The notes under the pieces are model-generated. The model had not been told where the DNA came from and did no database searches. It saw only the letters and a list, made by a program, of their open reading frames with translations. From contig NZ_CP154799.1 in NCBI RefSeq assembly GCF_050920705.1, positions 2,604,001 to 2,668,000 on the forward strand: DNA of 64,000 nucleotides, read 5' to 3'. Origin of the DNA: Regnicoccus_A sp014224355. Its GTDB lineage: Bacteria; Cyanobacteriota; Cyanobacteriia; PCC-6307; Cyanobiaceae. A program made the translations under genes and the position numbers. Positions 16,944-25,785 of this stretch are shown here, in pieces; within the stretch, counting starts at the first letter, position 1; the number at the start of each line of letters is the position of its first letter.

Positions 16944-17231
16944 TTAATTGAGTAGGGCACCGAGGCCGATCTGGTGGAGAATCCCCTGGCCAGAGAGGGC
17001 CTCGACCAACAGCCCGATCACGAAACCAAGCATGGCCAGCCGTCCATTCAGAAGCTCTGCACGGCGGTGAAAGCCCCACCCGCTTTCGCTATCCGGACTG
17101 GCTCGGTACATCCTCGGCTCAACGACAGCGGGATCAAGCAGCTTGGAGCCATCGGAATCCCACATTCCTCCCTCTGATTCTGCGTAATTCTTGACTTTGG
17201 TAAGTTCTGATGGAGCTGTCATGGCATTCAC
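16944..17231 (-). CDS. high-light-inducible protein (HLIP), single-helix Chl a/b-binding-like
   Basis: This 95-residue protein ends in the HLIP core: AELLNGRLAMLGFVIG with the ExxNGRxAMxGF chlorophyll-binding helix, near residue 60-80, and a short hydrophobic tail. The N-terminal 50 residues are polar, which fits the longer HLIPs. HLIPs dimerise in thylakoid membranes to bind chlorophyll and carotenoid and protect new photosystem subunits. The start may be the first ATG or the ATG three codons later. Confidence 0.92.
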   Translation of the reverse strand: MNAMTAPSELTKVKNYAESEGGMWDSDGSKLLDPAVVEPRMYRASPDSESGWGFHRRAELLNGRLAMLGFVIGLLVEALSGQGILHQIGLGALLN

Positions 17232-17516
17232 CTTGGTCAGTGTGATGGGCTGTGGCGAAGGGAACGGAGGACAGCATCCATGGCCTCAATCTCCATGGCA
17301 TTTGCCTGCTGATCTTCTGGAATTTTCATCAAACGCATCGAATCAAATCTGTTCGATCTTCCCTTCCTACCCACAATTCTAGTCGAAGTACTTTCCTCGA
17401 ACCCATAAGCCGCAGGCCGAATCTGCCAGTGACGGATTACCGCCTGCTCGGATCAGGCATGGGTCTGCATTGATGCCGTTGTGGGTGAGGAAATCCGTAT
17501 GGCCCATCCACCCGGC

Positions 17517-18176
17517 TCAATCAGTGAGCAGATGCCCGGTCTTGACCCAGATGGTGCAGCCGGCCTCACTCCACGGGCGGTGGGAGCTGGCGTGGGGATT
17601 GCGCAGCCAGCTGCCGGCGGGATAGTTGCCCTGCTCGTCCTGGAAGACGCCGTCCAGCACAAGGATTTCCTCACCGCCAGGGTGCCCATGGGACTGGAAG
17701 CGCGTACCCGGAGCCCAGCGCACCAGGGCCACATGCTCGGAACCGAAGGCATGGAGCGGCAGCACCTGCAGGCCAGCCACCAGGCCTGGCAACCAGTCGC
17801 TGCTGCGGGTGTCGATCACCACGGTCTGCTGATCAAGCGGGTGCATCTGATGCAGTTTCACCAGGAGGGTGCAGCCCTGCTCACTGAAGGGCGCATGGGC
17901 GGAGCCGGCGGGGTTGCGCAGGTAGGTGCCGGCTGGGTGGTCGCCCTGCTCGTCGGAGAACGTGCCCTCCAGCACAAGGATCTCCTCGCCACCCCCATGG
18001 CTGTGCCGCTCGAATCGGCTCCCGGGGGCATAACGCACGATCGAGGTGGCACGGGCCACTTCACCGCCAAGGCGATCGAGCATGCGCCGCTCCACCCCCG
18101 CCATCGGCGAGGGGCTCCAGGGGAGGGCCGCGGTGTCGAGCACCACCCGCTGGGCGAGATCGGCGTGGAGTTCCAT
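17517..18176 (-). CDS. tandem-cupin ChrR-like protein
   Basis: The 219-residue product from ATG 18176 has two cupin domains of similar sequence. Each has the motif style RYAPGSRFERHSHGGGEEILVLEG then GTYLRNPAGSAHAPFSEQGC; the second copy has RWAPGTRFQSHGHPGGEEILVLDG and SWLRNPHASSHRPWSEAGC. These are the ChrR-type cupins found at the C-terminus of anti-sigma factors, with His and Glu metal ligands. The N-terminal ChrR zinc domain is absent and no sigma factor lies next to it. A role in reactive-oxygen sensing or as a small-molecule dioxygenase is possible. Confidence 0.88.
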   Translation of the reverse strand: MELHADLAQRVVLDTAALPWSPSPMAGVERRMLDRLGGEVARATSIVRYAPGSRFERHSHGGGEEILVLEGTFSDEQGDHPAGTYLRNPAGSAHAPFSEQGCTLLVKLHQMHPLDQQTVVIDTRSSDWLPGLVAGLQVLPLHAFGSEHVALVRWAPGTRFQSHGHPGGEEILVLDGVFQDEQGNYPAGSWLRNPHASSHRPWSEAGCTIWVKTGHLLTD

Positions 18177-18742
18177 GGCTTTGATTCTGCTGGTCCGGCT
18201 CAGGTGAAGACCTTTGTCATGAGATGAAGACCCATTGCGTCCGGAGCGCTTCCCCTTGCGTGGACAGGACGCCCGTCCGATTGTGTGTTCATCGGGATTC
18301 GGAGGTTCCAGCCCATGGACGACACCCCCCTGAGCAGGTGATAGGAGCGAACTGACGTTCGGACCCTGCTCCAACAATCTTCAAGGATCACTGGTTTCCC
18401 TGGCGTCCCCTATCGACGCCGTCCAATGCACCGTTCACGGCCCTGCCTCAGGTGCCCCGGGCCGAATTGGGAAGCCCCGCTAGAGCCATGGCCCCAGGTG
18501 CCATCGCCAGGCAGCTCCGCCCCACAACTGAAGACACCAGATCGGACGAAACGTCCGCTGAACCAGCTGCGATCCTTCACCGGCTACACAGCTGACCAGA
18601 CAAAGCCCAGGGCCAAGGTCCTGGGCTTTGTTGTGGCTACCACGGCATCAAGGTTGACGCTCCACCCACTTGATCATCGGTATGGGCATGGTCGCGGCCA
18701 GCAACCAGTGCGGCGGCCAGCTTCGCGACCTCGAGGTGGTGG
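18177..18742. other. 566-base stretch with a strong hairpin but no supported gene
   Basis: Open frames here have atypical composition and no recognised family. A perfect 10-bp stem, caaagcccag/ctgggctttg (18601-18610 and 18621-18630), lies in the middle and is followed by tt-gtgg. No clear gene ends just before it. Confidence 0.45.
18601..18634 (+). terminator. possible terminator hairpin
   Basis: Inverted repeat caaagcccag/ctgggctttg with a 10-base loop (ggccaaggtc). The trailing T content is weak, and the orientation is uncertain because the stem reads equally well on the other strand. Confidence 0.4.
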
Positions 18743-19213
18743 ATGAGGTCGGTGCCTCTGGTCGTCGCCTCTTTGCTGGGGGCGCTCCCGCTACCAGCCC
18801 TCGTGGAGCCGCTAGTGGCACTAGGCGGCCTGGACGTGACTGATCACCCCACGAGGAGCGTGTGCACGCTTGCCGCCCTCACGAGCCTGATCCTTGTGAT
18901 CACGGGGGTCCCTGGCGTACGGATGGACGATCTGCCGTTCCTCGCCTTCCTGCTTGCCCCCTACCTTCTGCTGGGACTGCTGGCCTGGCGGGAGCGGGGG
19001 CGGCGGCGCCTCTCGGCGGTGCTGTTCGTGGCCGTGCTGGTGCTGTCCCTGGCCGGAACGATCCTTCTCGGACTGGACAGCTACCGCTACCACACGGTTC
19101 CTGAACACAGGATGGTGCAGCGGATGACCCTGATCGTCGTACCGATGCTGCAATCGTTCGCCGCGATCATGATCGGCCTGATGCTCCAGGTGAACCGGTC
19201 ACGACGGGGCTGA
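18743..19213 (+). CDS. hypothetical membrane protein, four helices
   Basis: The 156-residue product is strongly hydrophobic with four predicted membrane helices (about 1-28, 42-58, 66-82, 91-110), ending in a hydrophobic stretch (MTLIVVPMLQSFAAIMIGLML) and a basic tail. It resembles small integral membrane proteins of no known function. Its stop is about 15 bases from the 3' end of the convergent msrA gene. Confidence 0.55.
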   Translation: MRSVPLVVASLLGALPLPALVEPLVALGGLDVTDHPTRSVCTLAALTSLILVITGVPGVRMDDLPFLAFLLAPYLLLGLLAWRERGRRRLSAVLFVAVLVLSLAGTILLGLDSYRYHTVPEHRMVQRMTLIVVPMLQSFAAIMIGLMLQVNRSRRG

Positions 19214-19228
19214 TATCGCCGGGGTGGT

Positions 19229-19987
19229 TCAGAGCCTGATCGGGCCGCCGGGGCTGCGCAGGACGCAATGGGGCTGGCTCCAGTCGTAGTGATCCCAGAC
19301 CTTTGCGGGGAGCTTGAAGTGAGCACCGGGGAAGGCGCCCAGGGTCACCCCGCTAGGCCGCGCGGAGCAGTAGGGCCTGCTGCCGGGCCGTTCCAGGTAC
19401 TGCTGGTGGTGGGTTTCGGCGAAGTAGAAGGGCTTGCCGGCCAGCAGTTCAGTGGTGATCTCCGGGAAACCGGCGGCGCTCAGCTGCTCCTGGTAATGGT
19501 CGCGGCTGGCGCTCGCCAGCTCGGCCTGGGCCTCGGTGCTGGTCACGATCGCCGAGCGGTACTGGCTGCCGCGATCGTTGCCCTGGCCCATGCCCTGGGT
19601 GGGGTCATGGCATTCCCAGAACAGCTTGAGGAGATCGGCGAAGCCCACCTGATCGGTGTCCCAAACGACCCGCACCGCTTCGGTGTGGCCGGTGCGGCCG
19701 GAGCACACCTCCTCGTAGGTGGGGTTGGGGGTGTGGCCGCCGCAGTAGCCCACGGCCGTGGTGATCACGCCAGGCAGACGCCAGAAACCTTTCTCCGCAC
19801 CCCAGAAGCATCCGCAGCCGAAGAAGGCCTCCTCCTGGCCAGGCAGGAGAGGCGCCTGAAGAGGGGTACCGAGCACCACGTGGGTGCGTGCCGTGGCAAT
19901 CGGCGTGTCACGTCCCGGCAGAGCCTCCTCGGCAGAAACGATCCTGCCCTTGGTCGCGCCGGGGGCCTGGTTGAAGAGTCCGAACAC
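19229..19987 (-). CDS. msrA: peptide methionine sulfoxide reductase MsrA
   Basis: The 252-residue enzyme has the MsrA active site GCGCFWG at 57-63 (catalytic Cys60), followed by the expected GYCGGHTPNPTYEEVCSGRTGHTEAVRV stretch in shorter blocks (GYCGG, PTYEEVC, GHTEAV). The start is GTG 19987. It reduces methionine-S-sulfoxide in proteins with thioredoxin. The N-terminal 50 residues are an extension relative to short MsrA proteins. The family is firm. Confidence 0.96.
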   Translation of the reverse strand: MFGLFNQAPGATKGRIVSAEEALPGRDTPIATARTHVVLGTPLQAPLLPGQEEAFFGCGCFWGAEKGFWRLPGVITTAVGYCGGHTPNPTYEEVCSGRTGHTEAVRVVWDTDQVGFADLLKLFWECHDPTQGMGQGNDRGSQYRSAIVTSTEAQAELASASRDHYQEQLSAAGFPEITTELLAGKPFYFAETHHQQYLERPGSRPYCSARPSGVTLGAFPGAHFKLPAKVWDHYDWSQPHCVLRSPGGPIRL

Positions 19988-20011
19988 CGCTGCTCTGCTT
20001 AGGCCTTGAGC

Positions 20012-20275
20012 CTAGGCAACGCGGTCGGGGGCCGGAGCGGGTTCCAGGGCGATGTGGTTCAGCAGGGTGGTGGTGAACGCAAAGAGCAGAAAGGGCAGGG
20101 AAAGCACAAGGATCACGCCCACCCCCACCAGGGCGAAGATCGGCTTGCTGGAGCCCATCAGGGCCAGTCCCGCCGCCAGGCTCACGAAGATCACAAGCAT
20201 CCACACCAGCACCTGGCCGTAGATGTCACCGAAGGTGAGGGTGCAGCGCAGGTTGTAGCCCTTGGGGTTCTCCAT
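20012..20275 (-). CDS. conserved small cyanobacterial membrane protein
   Basis: From ATG 20275 the product is 87 residues with two membrane helices (about 22-42 and 47-73) and a short C-terminal Pro/Ala tail. The N-terminus (MENPKGYNLRCTLTFGDIYG) is distinctive. It lies 74 bases downstream of the ABC exporter gene on the same strand and could be co-transcribed. Function unknown. Confidence 0.7.
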   Translation of the reverse strand: MENPKGYNLRCTLTFGDIYGQVLVWMLVIFVSLAAGLALMGSSKPIFALVGVGVILVLSLPFLLFAFTTTLLNHIALEPAPAPDRVA

Positions 20276-20348
20276 CGGCCTCGCGGGATCTGCCTCAGCT
20301 AAGCCCCTCCCCGCGGGCTTGTCTGCGCTGTTCAACAACTCGTGCGAA

Positions 20349-22100
20349 TCAGGCCACCTGGTGGAGGCGTTCCTCGGCCTGCTCCCGCTCCCAAAGCCGC
20401 CGGTAGGTGCCTGGGATGGCCACCAGCTCCCCGTGATGACCCTGCTGCACGAGGCGGCCGTCCTCCATGACAAGCACCCGGTCGCAGGCGGCGGCGGCGG
20501 AGAGCTGGTGGCTGATCATCAGGATGGTGCGGCCCTTCTCGGCGCGGATCGAATCGAGGATCTCCGCAGCCGTGTTGTTGTCCACGCTGGCAAGGGCATC
20601 GTCGAGCACCAGCAGGGGAGCTGACACCAGCAGGGCCCGGCCGAGGGCCGCCCGCTGGCGCTGACCGCCACTGAGGGTGATGCCGCGCTCCCCCACCAGG
20701 GTCTGGTAGCCATCGGGAAACCCGCGGATGTCACCGTCCAGGCGTGCCTGCCGGGCCGCCGCCTCCACGCGGGAATCGTCGGCCTCAGGGTCGCCGTAGC
20801 GCAGGTTGTCGGCCAGGCTGGCTGTGAACAGATAACCCTCCTGGGGCACGAGGGCCACCTGACGGCGCAGGTCATCGAGGGAGAGGGCCGTGACATCAAC
20901 CCCATCGAGGAACAGTTGCCCCTCAGGCACCTCCACCATCCGTCCCAGCGACCGGGCCAGGGTGGTCTTGCCGCAGCCCACAGGCCCCACCAGCGCCACC
21001 AGCTCTCCCGGCCGCAGCTGGAAGCTCACCTCCCGGAGGGCATCGCGCTGGGCGCCGTCGTAACGCACGCTCAGCCCACGGGCCTCCACAGCCCCGCGCC
21101 CGACCCTGGCCGGAGGCTTGGGCACGGGCGGTGACACCACCTGCGGCTCCCGGGCCAGCAGTTCCTCCACCCGCTCCAGGCTCACCTGGCCGGTCTGGAA
21201 GGTGTTGAGGGTGAAGCCGAGCAGGGCGGTGGGGAACACCAACCGCTCCACGAACAGGATCAGGGCCACCAGGTTGCCGATGCTGAGCCGGCCGCTCTCC
21301 AGCTGGCCACTGCCCAGGGCCAGCAGCAGCAGCAGGCTGATCGATGAAATCCCCTCCAGCAGCGGGAAGAGTGTGCTGCGGGTGCGGGCCAGGGACAGGG
21401 CTGCGTCGCGGTAGCGGCCGTTGCGCCGGGCGAAGGCCCCATGCTCGTGGTCCTCCTGTCCGTAGATCTTGATGGCGCTGATTCCGGAGAGGTCCTCCTG
21501 GATCAGGTCGCTGAGGCTGCCGAGCGCCTCCTGCTGGCGCCGCTGCTGCCGCATCATCCGCCCGCCGAACAGGCGCACCACCACCAGCATCACGGGGTAG
21601 AGCCCCACCGCCGCCAGGGTGAGGGCAGGGTCGATCGAGAGCATCGCCGGCAGGGTGAGGGCATAGGCCAGAGCGGTGTTGGAAAGGCTGAGCACCGCGA
21701 AGCCCAGCAGGCGACGCACGTTCTCCACATCGCTGGTGGAGCGGCTGATCACTTCACCGCTGCCGGTGACCTGCACCCAGCCCGGCTCCTGGCGGAGCAT
21801 GTGATCAAACAGGCGCTGCCTCAGGCTGGCCTCCACCTGGCGTCCCACGCCGAACACGAGCATGCGCGAGAGCTGGCGGGCGCCTCCCATCACGGTGGCG
21901 AGCAGCACGATCAGCCCCGCCTGACGCAGCACCATGGAGGCGGCGAACCCGTCCTGAAGGTCGTCGATGACGCCACGGACCAGCAGTGGAATGCTGACGC
22001 TCAGCAGGTTCACCACCACCAGGGCGGTGACACCCATGAACACCTCGCGCCGGTGGGGACGGAGGTAGCGCCAGATCAGGCCCAGACGGATGGCGGCCAT
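20349..22100 (-). CDS. ABC exporter half-transporter (membrane plus ATPase domain)
   Basis: The 583-residue protein has six membrane helices in the first 320 residues and a C-terminal ATPase: Walker A GPVGCGKTT (372-380), signature LSGGQ (476-480), Walker B LLVLDDALASVD (496-507) and switch His531. The residue after the Walker B Asp is Asp501 where the catalytic Glu is usual. This degenerate pattern is typical of one partner in heterodimeric exporters such as BmrC/BmrD or TmrA/TmrB. No partner gene lies in the window. Confidence 0.92.
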   Translation of the reverse strand: MAAIRLGLIWRYLRPHRREVFMGVTALVVVNLLSVSIPLLVRGVIDDLQDGFAASMVLRQAGLIVLLATVMGGARQLSRMLVFGVGRQVEASLRQRLFDHMLRQEPGWVQVTGSGEVISRSTSDVENVRRLLGFAVLSLSNTALAYALTLPAMLSIDPALTLAAVGLYPVMLVVVRLFGGRMMRQQRRQQEALGSLSDLIQEDLSGISAIKIYGQEDHEHGAFARRNGRYRDAALSLARTRSTLFPLLEGISSISLLLLLALGSGQLESGRLSIGNLVALILFVERLVFPTALLGFTLNTFQTGQVSLERVEELLAREPQVVSPPVPKPPARVGRGAVEARGLSVRYDGAQRDALREVSFQLRPGELVALVGPVGCGKTTLARSLGRMVEVPEGQLFLDGVDVTALSLDDLRRQVALVPQEGYLFTASLADNLRYGDPEADDSRVEAAARQARLDGDIRGFPDGYQTLVGERGITLSGGQRQRAALGRALLVSAPLLVLDDALASVDNNTAAEILDSIRAEKGRTILMISHQLSAAAACDRVLVMEDGRLVQQGHHGELVAIPGTYRRLWEREQAEERLHQVA

Positions 22101-22139
22101 GATGCGGAGCAGGATCGAACCAACCTAAGGATTCGCCCC

Positions 22140-22469
22140 ATGGCCCCGTCCGACGGCTCCTCCGCCCACTCCCAGGCCCATCCCCTCTACGCCACCGACC
22201 GCGAACTGGTTGACGGTCTGCTGGCGGCGCAGCAGCCCAGCGACGCTCAACTGGCCGATCTGGCCCGGCTGCTCAACCGCTACGACGGCTTCCCCGGAGC
22301 CGAGGACCTGCGCGATGATCTGAGTAAGGCCCTCCGCCTCTGGGGCCTGAGCGTGGAGGACCTGCAACGCCGCACCCGTGCCCTCTGGGCCCGGGGCTAC
22401 CGGCCCGGGGCGGTGGTGGGCGCTGAGGCGGTGGGCAGCGGTTTCGACACCTCCGCTCCCGAGGGGTAA
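22140..22469 (+). CDS. DUF3288-family protein
   Basis: The 109-residue protein starts at ATG 22140 and has the DUF3288 pattern: HPLYATDRELVDGLLA, then LARLLNRYDGFPGAEDLRDDL, then a helical segment. This family occurs mainly in cyanobacteria and has no assigned function. It is divergent from the ABC exporter (39-base gap) and followed by a terminator before trpD. Confidence 0.85.
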   Translation: MAPSDGSSAHSQAHPLYATDRELVDGLLAAQQPSDAQLADLARLLNRYDGFPGAEDLRDDLSKALRLWGLSVEDLQRRTRALWARGYRPGAVVGAEAVGSGFDTSAPEG

Positions 22470-22558
22470 CGAAGCGTGAGCATGGGCCCGTCCGGGGGCG
22501 GAGTGGACGGCAGCGGACCAGTGCTGCGGGGGATAGTGGAAACTTCCCCATCACCCGG

Positions 22559-22587
22559 CCCGGCGTGCCTCGCACCCGGGTTTTTTT
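22559..22587 (+). terminator. rho-independent terminator between the DUF3288 gene and trpD
   Basis: A stem CCCGG-C-GTGC / GCAC-CCGGG with a 3-base loop (CTC) and one bulged C (22559-22580) is followed by seven T residues (22581-22587). It is a typical intrinsic terminator. A trp leader peptide upstream is not supported because the local frames lack tandem Trp codons. Confidence 0.85.
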
Positions 22588-22622
22588 CTGACCGGGTCTG
22601 TTCTGACCTCCGCCCCCCACCG

Positions 22623-23669
22623 ATGGCTGCCCCAAACGCCTGGCCGACCCTGCTGGAGCAGTTGCTGCAGGGCCAGGCACTCTCGGAACCGCAGGCCACG
22701 GACCTGATGCAGGCCTGGCTGGCGGGGAGCCTGGAGCCCGAACTCACCGGTGCCCTGCTGGCGGCCTTGCGCTGCAAAGGGGTGAGCGGCGAGGAGCTGG
22801 CGGCGATGGCACGGGTGTTGCGCGAGGCCTCCTGCCTGCCAGGGGAGCGCCCGCCCCTGAAGCTGGTCGACACCTGCGGCACCGGCGGCGACGGGGCCGA
22901 CACCTTCAACATCTCCACGGCCGTGGCCTTTGTGGCTGCCGCCTGCGGTGCCACGGTGGCCAAGCACGGGAACCGCAGCGCCAGCGGCAAGGTGGGCTCC
23001 GCCGATGTGCTGGAGGCACTCGGACTCAACCTCCGGGCCGATCCCGAAACGGTGGTGGCGGCCCTGCCCGGCAGCGGGGTCACCTTCCTGTTCGCTCCGG
23101 GCTGGCATCCGGCCCTGGTGGAACTCGCCCCCGTGCGCCGGCGTCTGGGGGTGCGCACCGTCTTCAACCTGCTCGGCCCTCTGGTGAATCCCCTGCGGCC
23201 CGAAGCCCAGGTGCTGGGGGTGGCCCGGTCGGAGCTGCTGGAGCCGATGGCCGAAGCCCTCTCCCGCCTTGGGCTGGAGCGGGCGGTGGTGGTCCACGGC
23301 CACGGTGGCCTGGATGAGGCTTCCCTGAGCGGGGTCAACCAGCTGCGGTTGGTGGAGGGTGACACGGTGCGGGCCCTGGAGCTCGATCCAGAGCAGCTGG
23401 GCCTGGGTCTAGCCCCTCTCACGGCCCTGGCCGGCGGCGATCTGGACACCAACCGCCGGATCCTCGAAGCCGTGCTGCGCGGCCAGGGCAACACCGCCCA
23501 GCGCGACGTGGTGGCCCTGAACACGGCGCTGGTGCTCTGGGCCGCCGGGCGGGCCGACTCGGTGCAGGCCGGGCTGGCGCAGGCGCTCGAGGCCCTCGGC
23601 GGCGAGCGCCCCTGGCAGCGGCTGGAGCAGCTCAGCGCCGCACTTCAGGCGCCGGCATCAGCCAGCTGA
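22623..23669 (+). CDS. trpD: anthranilate phosphoribosyltransferase
   Basis: The 348-residue enzyme has the PRPP-binding signature DTCGTGGDGADTFNIST (about 80-96) and KHGNRSASGKVGSADVLEALG block, with a VFNLLGPLVNP motif further on. It transfers the phosphoribosyl group to anthranilate in tryptophan synthesis. ATG 22623 is preferred over an upstream frame start because the longer N-terminus reads through the terminator hairpin. carA follows in the same direction with a 14-base gap. Length is typical. Confidence 0.97.
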   Translation: MAAPNAWPTLLEQLLQGQALSEPQATDLMQAWLAGSLEPELTGALLAALRCKGVSGEELAAMARVLREASCLPGERPPLKLVDTCGTGGDGADTFNISTAVAFVAAACGATVAKHGNRSASGKVGSADVLEALGLNLRADPETVVAALPGSGVTFLFAPGWHPALVELAPVRRRLGVRTVFNLLGPLVNPLRPEAQVLGVARSELLEPMAEALSRLGLERAVVVHGHGGLDEASLSGVNQLRLVEGDTVRALELDPEQLGLGLAPLTALAGGDLDTNRRILEAVLRGQGNTAQRDVVALNTALVLWAAGRADSVQAGLAQALEALGGERPWQRLEQLSAALQAPASAS

Positions 23670-23683
23670 GCGTCGCCTGGGAG

Positions 23684-24898
23684 ATGATCGCTTCACTCGA
23701 CTCTTCCCCCTTGAGCGCTGCAGCCCCGGCTTCGGCCAGCACCCCCCAGCCCGCCAGCAGCAGCCCAGCCTCCAACGAGGCGGTGCTGGTGCTGGCCGAT
23801 GGCACCGTGCTCCGCGGCACGGCCTTCGGAGCGCGGGGCACCGCCATCGGTGAGGTGGTGTTCAACACCGGGATGACGGGCTACCAGGAGGTGATGACCG
23901 ATCCCAGCTACTCCGGTCAGCTGGTGACCTTCACCTATCCGGAACTGGGCAACACCGGAGTCAATCCGGAGGATCAGGAGGCCGAAGCCCCCCACGTGCG
24001 CGGCGTGATCGCCCGCCAGCTGGCGCCTACCCCCAGCAGCTGGCGCAGCCAGGGCGACCTGCCCGGCTGGCTCGCCTCCCATGGGGTGGTGGGCATCGCT
24101 GGGGTGGACACCCGTGCCCTGGTGCGTCACCTGCGCGAGCGGGGGGCCATGAACGGAGCGATCTGCAGCGATGGCACTGGCCCCCACGAGCTGCTGGAAC
24201 TGGTGCGCCGGAGCCCCTCGATGGAGGGGCTCAACCTGGCCGCGCGGGTGACCACCCCCAGTCCCTACCTCTGGCAGCAACTCAGCGCCACCGACTTCGA
24301 TCAGCGCCTGCGACCCTCGCCGGAGCGGCCCTATCGGGTGGTGGCCATCGATTTCGGTATCAAGCGAGCCATCCTCGAGCGGCTCACGGCCCATGGCTGC
24401 ACGGTCACGGTGCTGCCCGCCAGCGCCACCCTGGCTCAGGTGCTGGCCCTGGAGCCCGAAGGGGTGTTCCTCTCCAATGGCCCAGGTGATCCGGCCGCGG
24501 TGGCCGAAGGCATCGCCCTCGCCAGGGATCTGCTGGGGCAGGCCGATCTGCCGGTGTTCGGCATCTGCCTCGGCCACCAGATCCTGGGCCTGGCCCTCGG
24601 CGGCAGCACGTTCAAGCTCGGCTACGGGCACCGCGGGCTGAACCATCCCTGCGGGGGCGAGGGGCTGGTGGAGATCACCAGCCAGAACCACGGCTTCGCG
24701 ATCGAGGCCACATCCCTGCCCGAGGAGCTGGTGGAGGTCACCCACCGCAACCTCAACGACCGCACCGTGGCGGCCCTGCGCCATCGCCACCAGCCGGTGT
24801 TCGGGGTGCAGTACCACCCCGAAGCCAGCCCCGGCCCCCACGACGCGGATCACCATTTCGGTCGTTTCATGCGCCTGATGGCCGAGCGACGCCCCTGA
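23684..24898 (+). CDS. carA: carbamoyl-phosphate synthase small subunit
   Basis: The 404-residue protein has an N-terminal CarA domain (LADGTVLRGTAFGARG, TGMTGYQEVMTDPSY, GVDTRALVRHLRERGAMNG) and a class I glutamine amidotransferase domain with nucleophile Cys in FGICLGHQ and His/Glu in QYHPEASPGP. It supplies ammonia from glutamine to CarB for pyrimidine and arginine synthesis. A 30-residue Ser/Ala/Pro-rich N-terminal extension is unusual. carB is not in the window. Confidence 0.97.
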   Translation: MIASLDSSPLSAAAPASASTPQPASSSPASNEAVLVLADGTVLRGTAFGARGTAIGEVVFNTGMTGYQEVMTDPSYSGQLVTFTYPELGNTGVNPEDQEAEAPHVRGVIARQLAPTPSSWRSQGDLPGWLASHGVVGIAGVDTRALVRHLRERGAMNGAICSDGTGPHELLELVRRSPSMEGLNLAARVTTPSPYLWQQLSATDFDQRLRPSPERPYRVVAIDFGIKRAILERLTAHGCTVTVLPASATLAQVLALEPEGVFLSNGPGDPAAVAEGIALARDLLGQADLPVFGICLGHQILGLALGGSTFKLGYGHRGLNHPCGGEGLVEITSQNHGFAIEATSLPEELVEVTHRNLNDRTVAALRHRHQPVFGVQYHPEASPGPHDADHHFGRFMRLMAERRP

Positions 24899-24959
24899 GG
24901 CCCCGGGCGCAGGTGAAGCTGCGCCCATTGCTGCTTACACTTCAGCCTCTTGTTTTCTC

Positions 24960-25343
24960 GTGAGGGCTGGAACGATTCCTGAACTGCACCGGTTGACCGT
25001 ATCCCTCCGGGGCGGCTTCGAGCGACGGGACAGTTGTCTGCTGTTCAGCTTCACCGGCCAGCTCGACGCCTACTCCGACAAGCAGTTCCGGGATTTCGTC
25101 ACCGAACATCGCGGCAGCGACAAGCGGGCGGTGCTGCTGGATCTCACCCACATCGATTTCATCGATTCCTCCGGGCTGGGGGTGCTCGTGCAGCTGGCCA
25201 AGCAGTGCAGCGATGCCAAGGTCGGCTTCGTGATGGTGGGCAATGCCCGCGTGATTCAGACGGTCAAGCTGGTGCGGCTGGAGCAGTTCCTGCACCTTCA
25301 GCCCGATCTGGACACGGCCCTGGCCGCCCTTGCCAAACCCTGA
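24960..25343 (+). CDS. STAS-domain anti-sigma factor antagonist
   Basis: The 127-residue STAS domain protein starts at GTG 24960 and carries the phosphorylatable serine motif IDSSGLGVLVQL. Members switch sigma factors or regulate partners by Ser phosphorylation (SpoIIAA/RsbV type). No kinase or phosphatase partner is adjacent. Its last bases overlap the start of the mini-RNase III gene by 14 bases. Confidence 0.88.
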   Translation: MRAGTIPELHRLTVSLRGGFERRDSCLLFSFTGQLDAYSDKQFRDFVTEHRGSDKRAVLLDLTHIDFIDSSGLGVLVQLAKQCSDAKVGFVMVGNARVIQTVKLVRLEQFLHLQPDLDTALAALAKP

Positions 25344-25785
25344 ATCCGACGGACACTCCTGGCTGCGCCAGATCCGGCCCGATGCCCGTCATCAGCTTCA
25401 GCCCGACCGGCTCGGTGCCCTGCAGCTTGCCTGGCTGGGAGATGCAGTCTGGGAGCTTCACCAGCGCCTGAGGCACTGCAACAGGCCCGGCCGCCCGGAT
25501 GAGCTCCACCAGGCGGTGGTGGCCCAGGTGCGGGCCCAGGCCCAGGCCAGGGCCCTGGAGCGGCTCGAGCCATTGCTCGACGACCGGGAGCGTGCTCTGG
25601 TGCGCCAGGGCCGCAACCGGGCCGGCCGGGGCCCCCGGGGCGGAGATCCAGCCAGCTACGGCCGGGCTACGGGATTTGAGACAATGGTGGGCTGGCTCTT
25701 TTTGCAGAATCCCGAGCGGCTTGCCCAGCTTCTGGATCATCTGGACGAAACGGACCCTTCTGACCCCTTGACGAGCGACCCATGA
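25330..25785 (+). CDS. mrnC: Mini-ribonuclease 3
   Basis: The 151-residue protein has the RNase III catalytic core without a dsRNA-binding domain: LAWLGDAVWELHQR with the catalytic Asp, then RQGRNRAGRGPRGG and YGRATGFETMVGWLFL. Mini-III matures the ends of 23S rRNA. The start is TTG 25330 and overlaps the upstream STAS gene; the stop overlaps the ATG of the following methyltransferase by four bases, suggesting a coupled STAS-mrnC-rlmB operon. Confidence 0.92.
   Translation: MPNPESDGHSWLRQIRPDARHQLQPDRLGALQLAWLGDAVWELHQRLRHCNRPGRPDELHQAVVAQVRAQAQARALERLEPLLDDRERALVRQGRNRAGRGPRGGDPASYGRATGFETMVGWLFLQNPERLAQLLDHLDETDPSDPLTSDP

Noticed and set aside
22476..22622. Trp attenuator leader peptide before trpD
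   Set aside because: The frames across the region lack tandem Trp codons; the hairpin with T7 is explained as an ordinary terminator.
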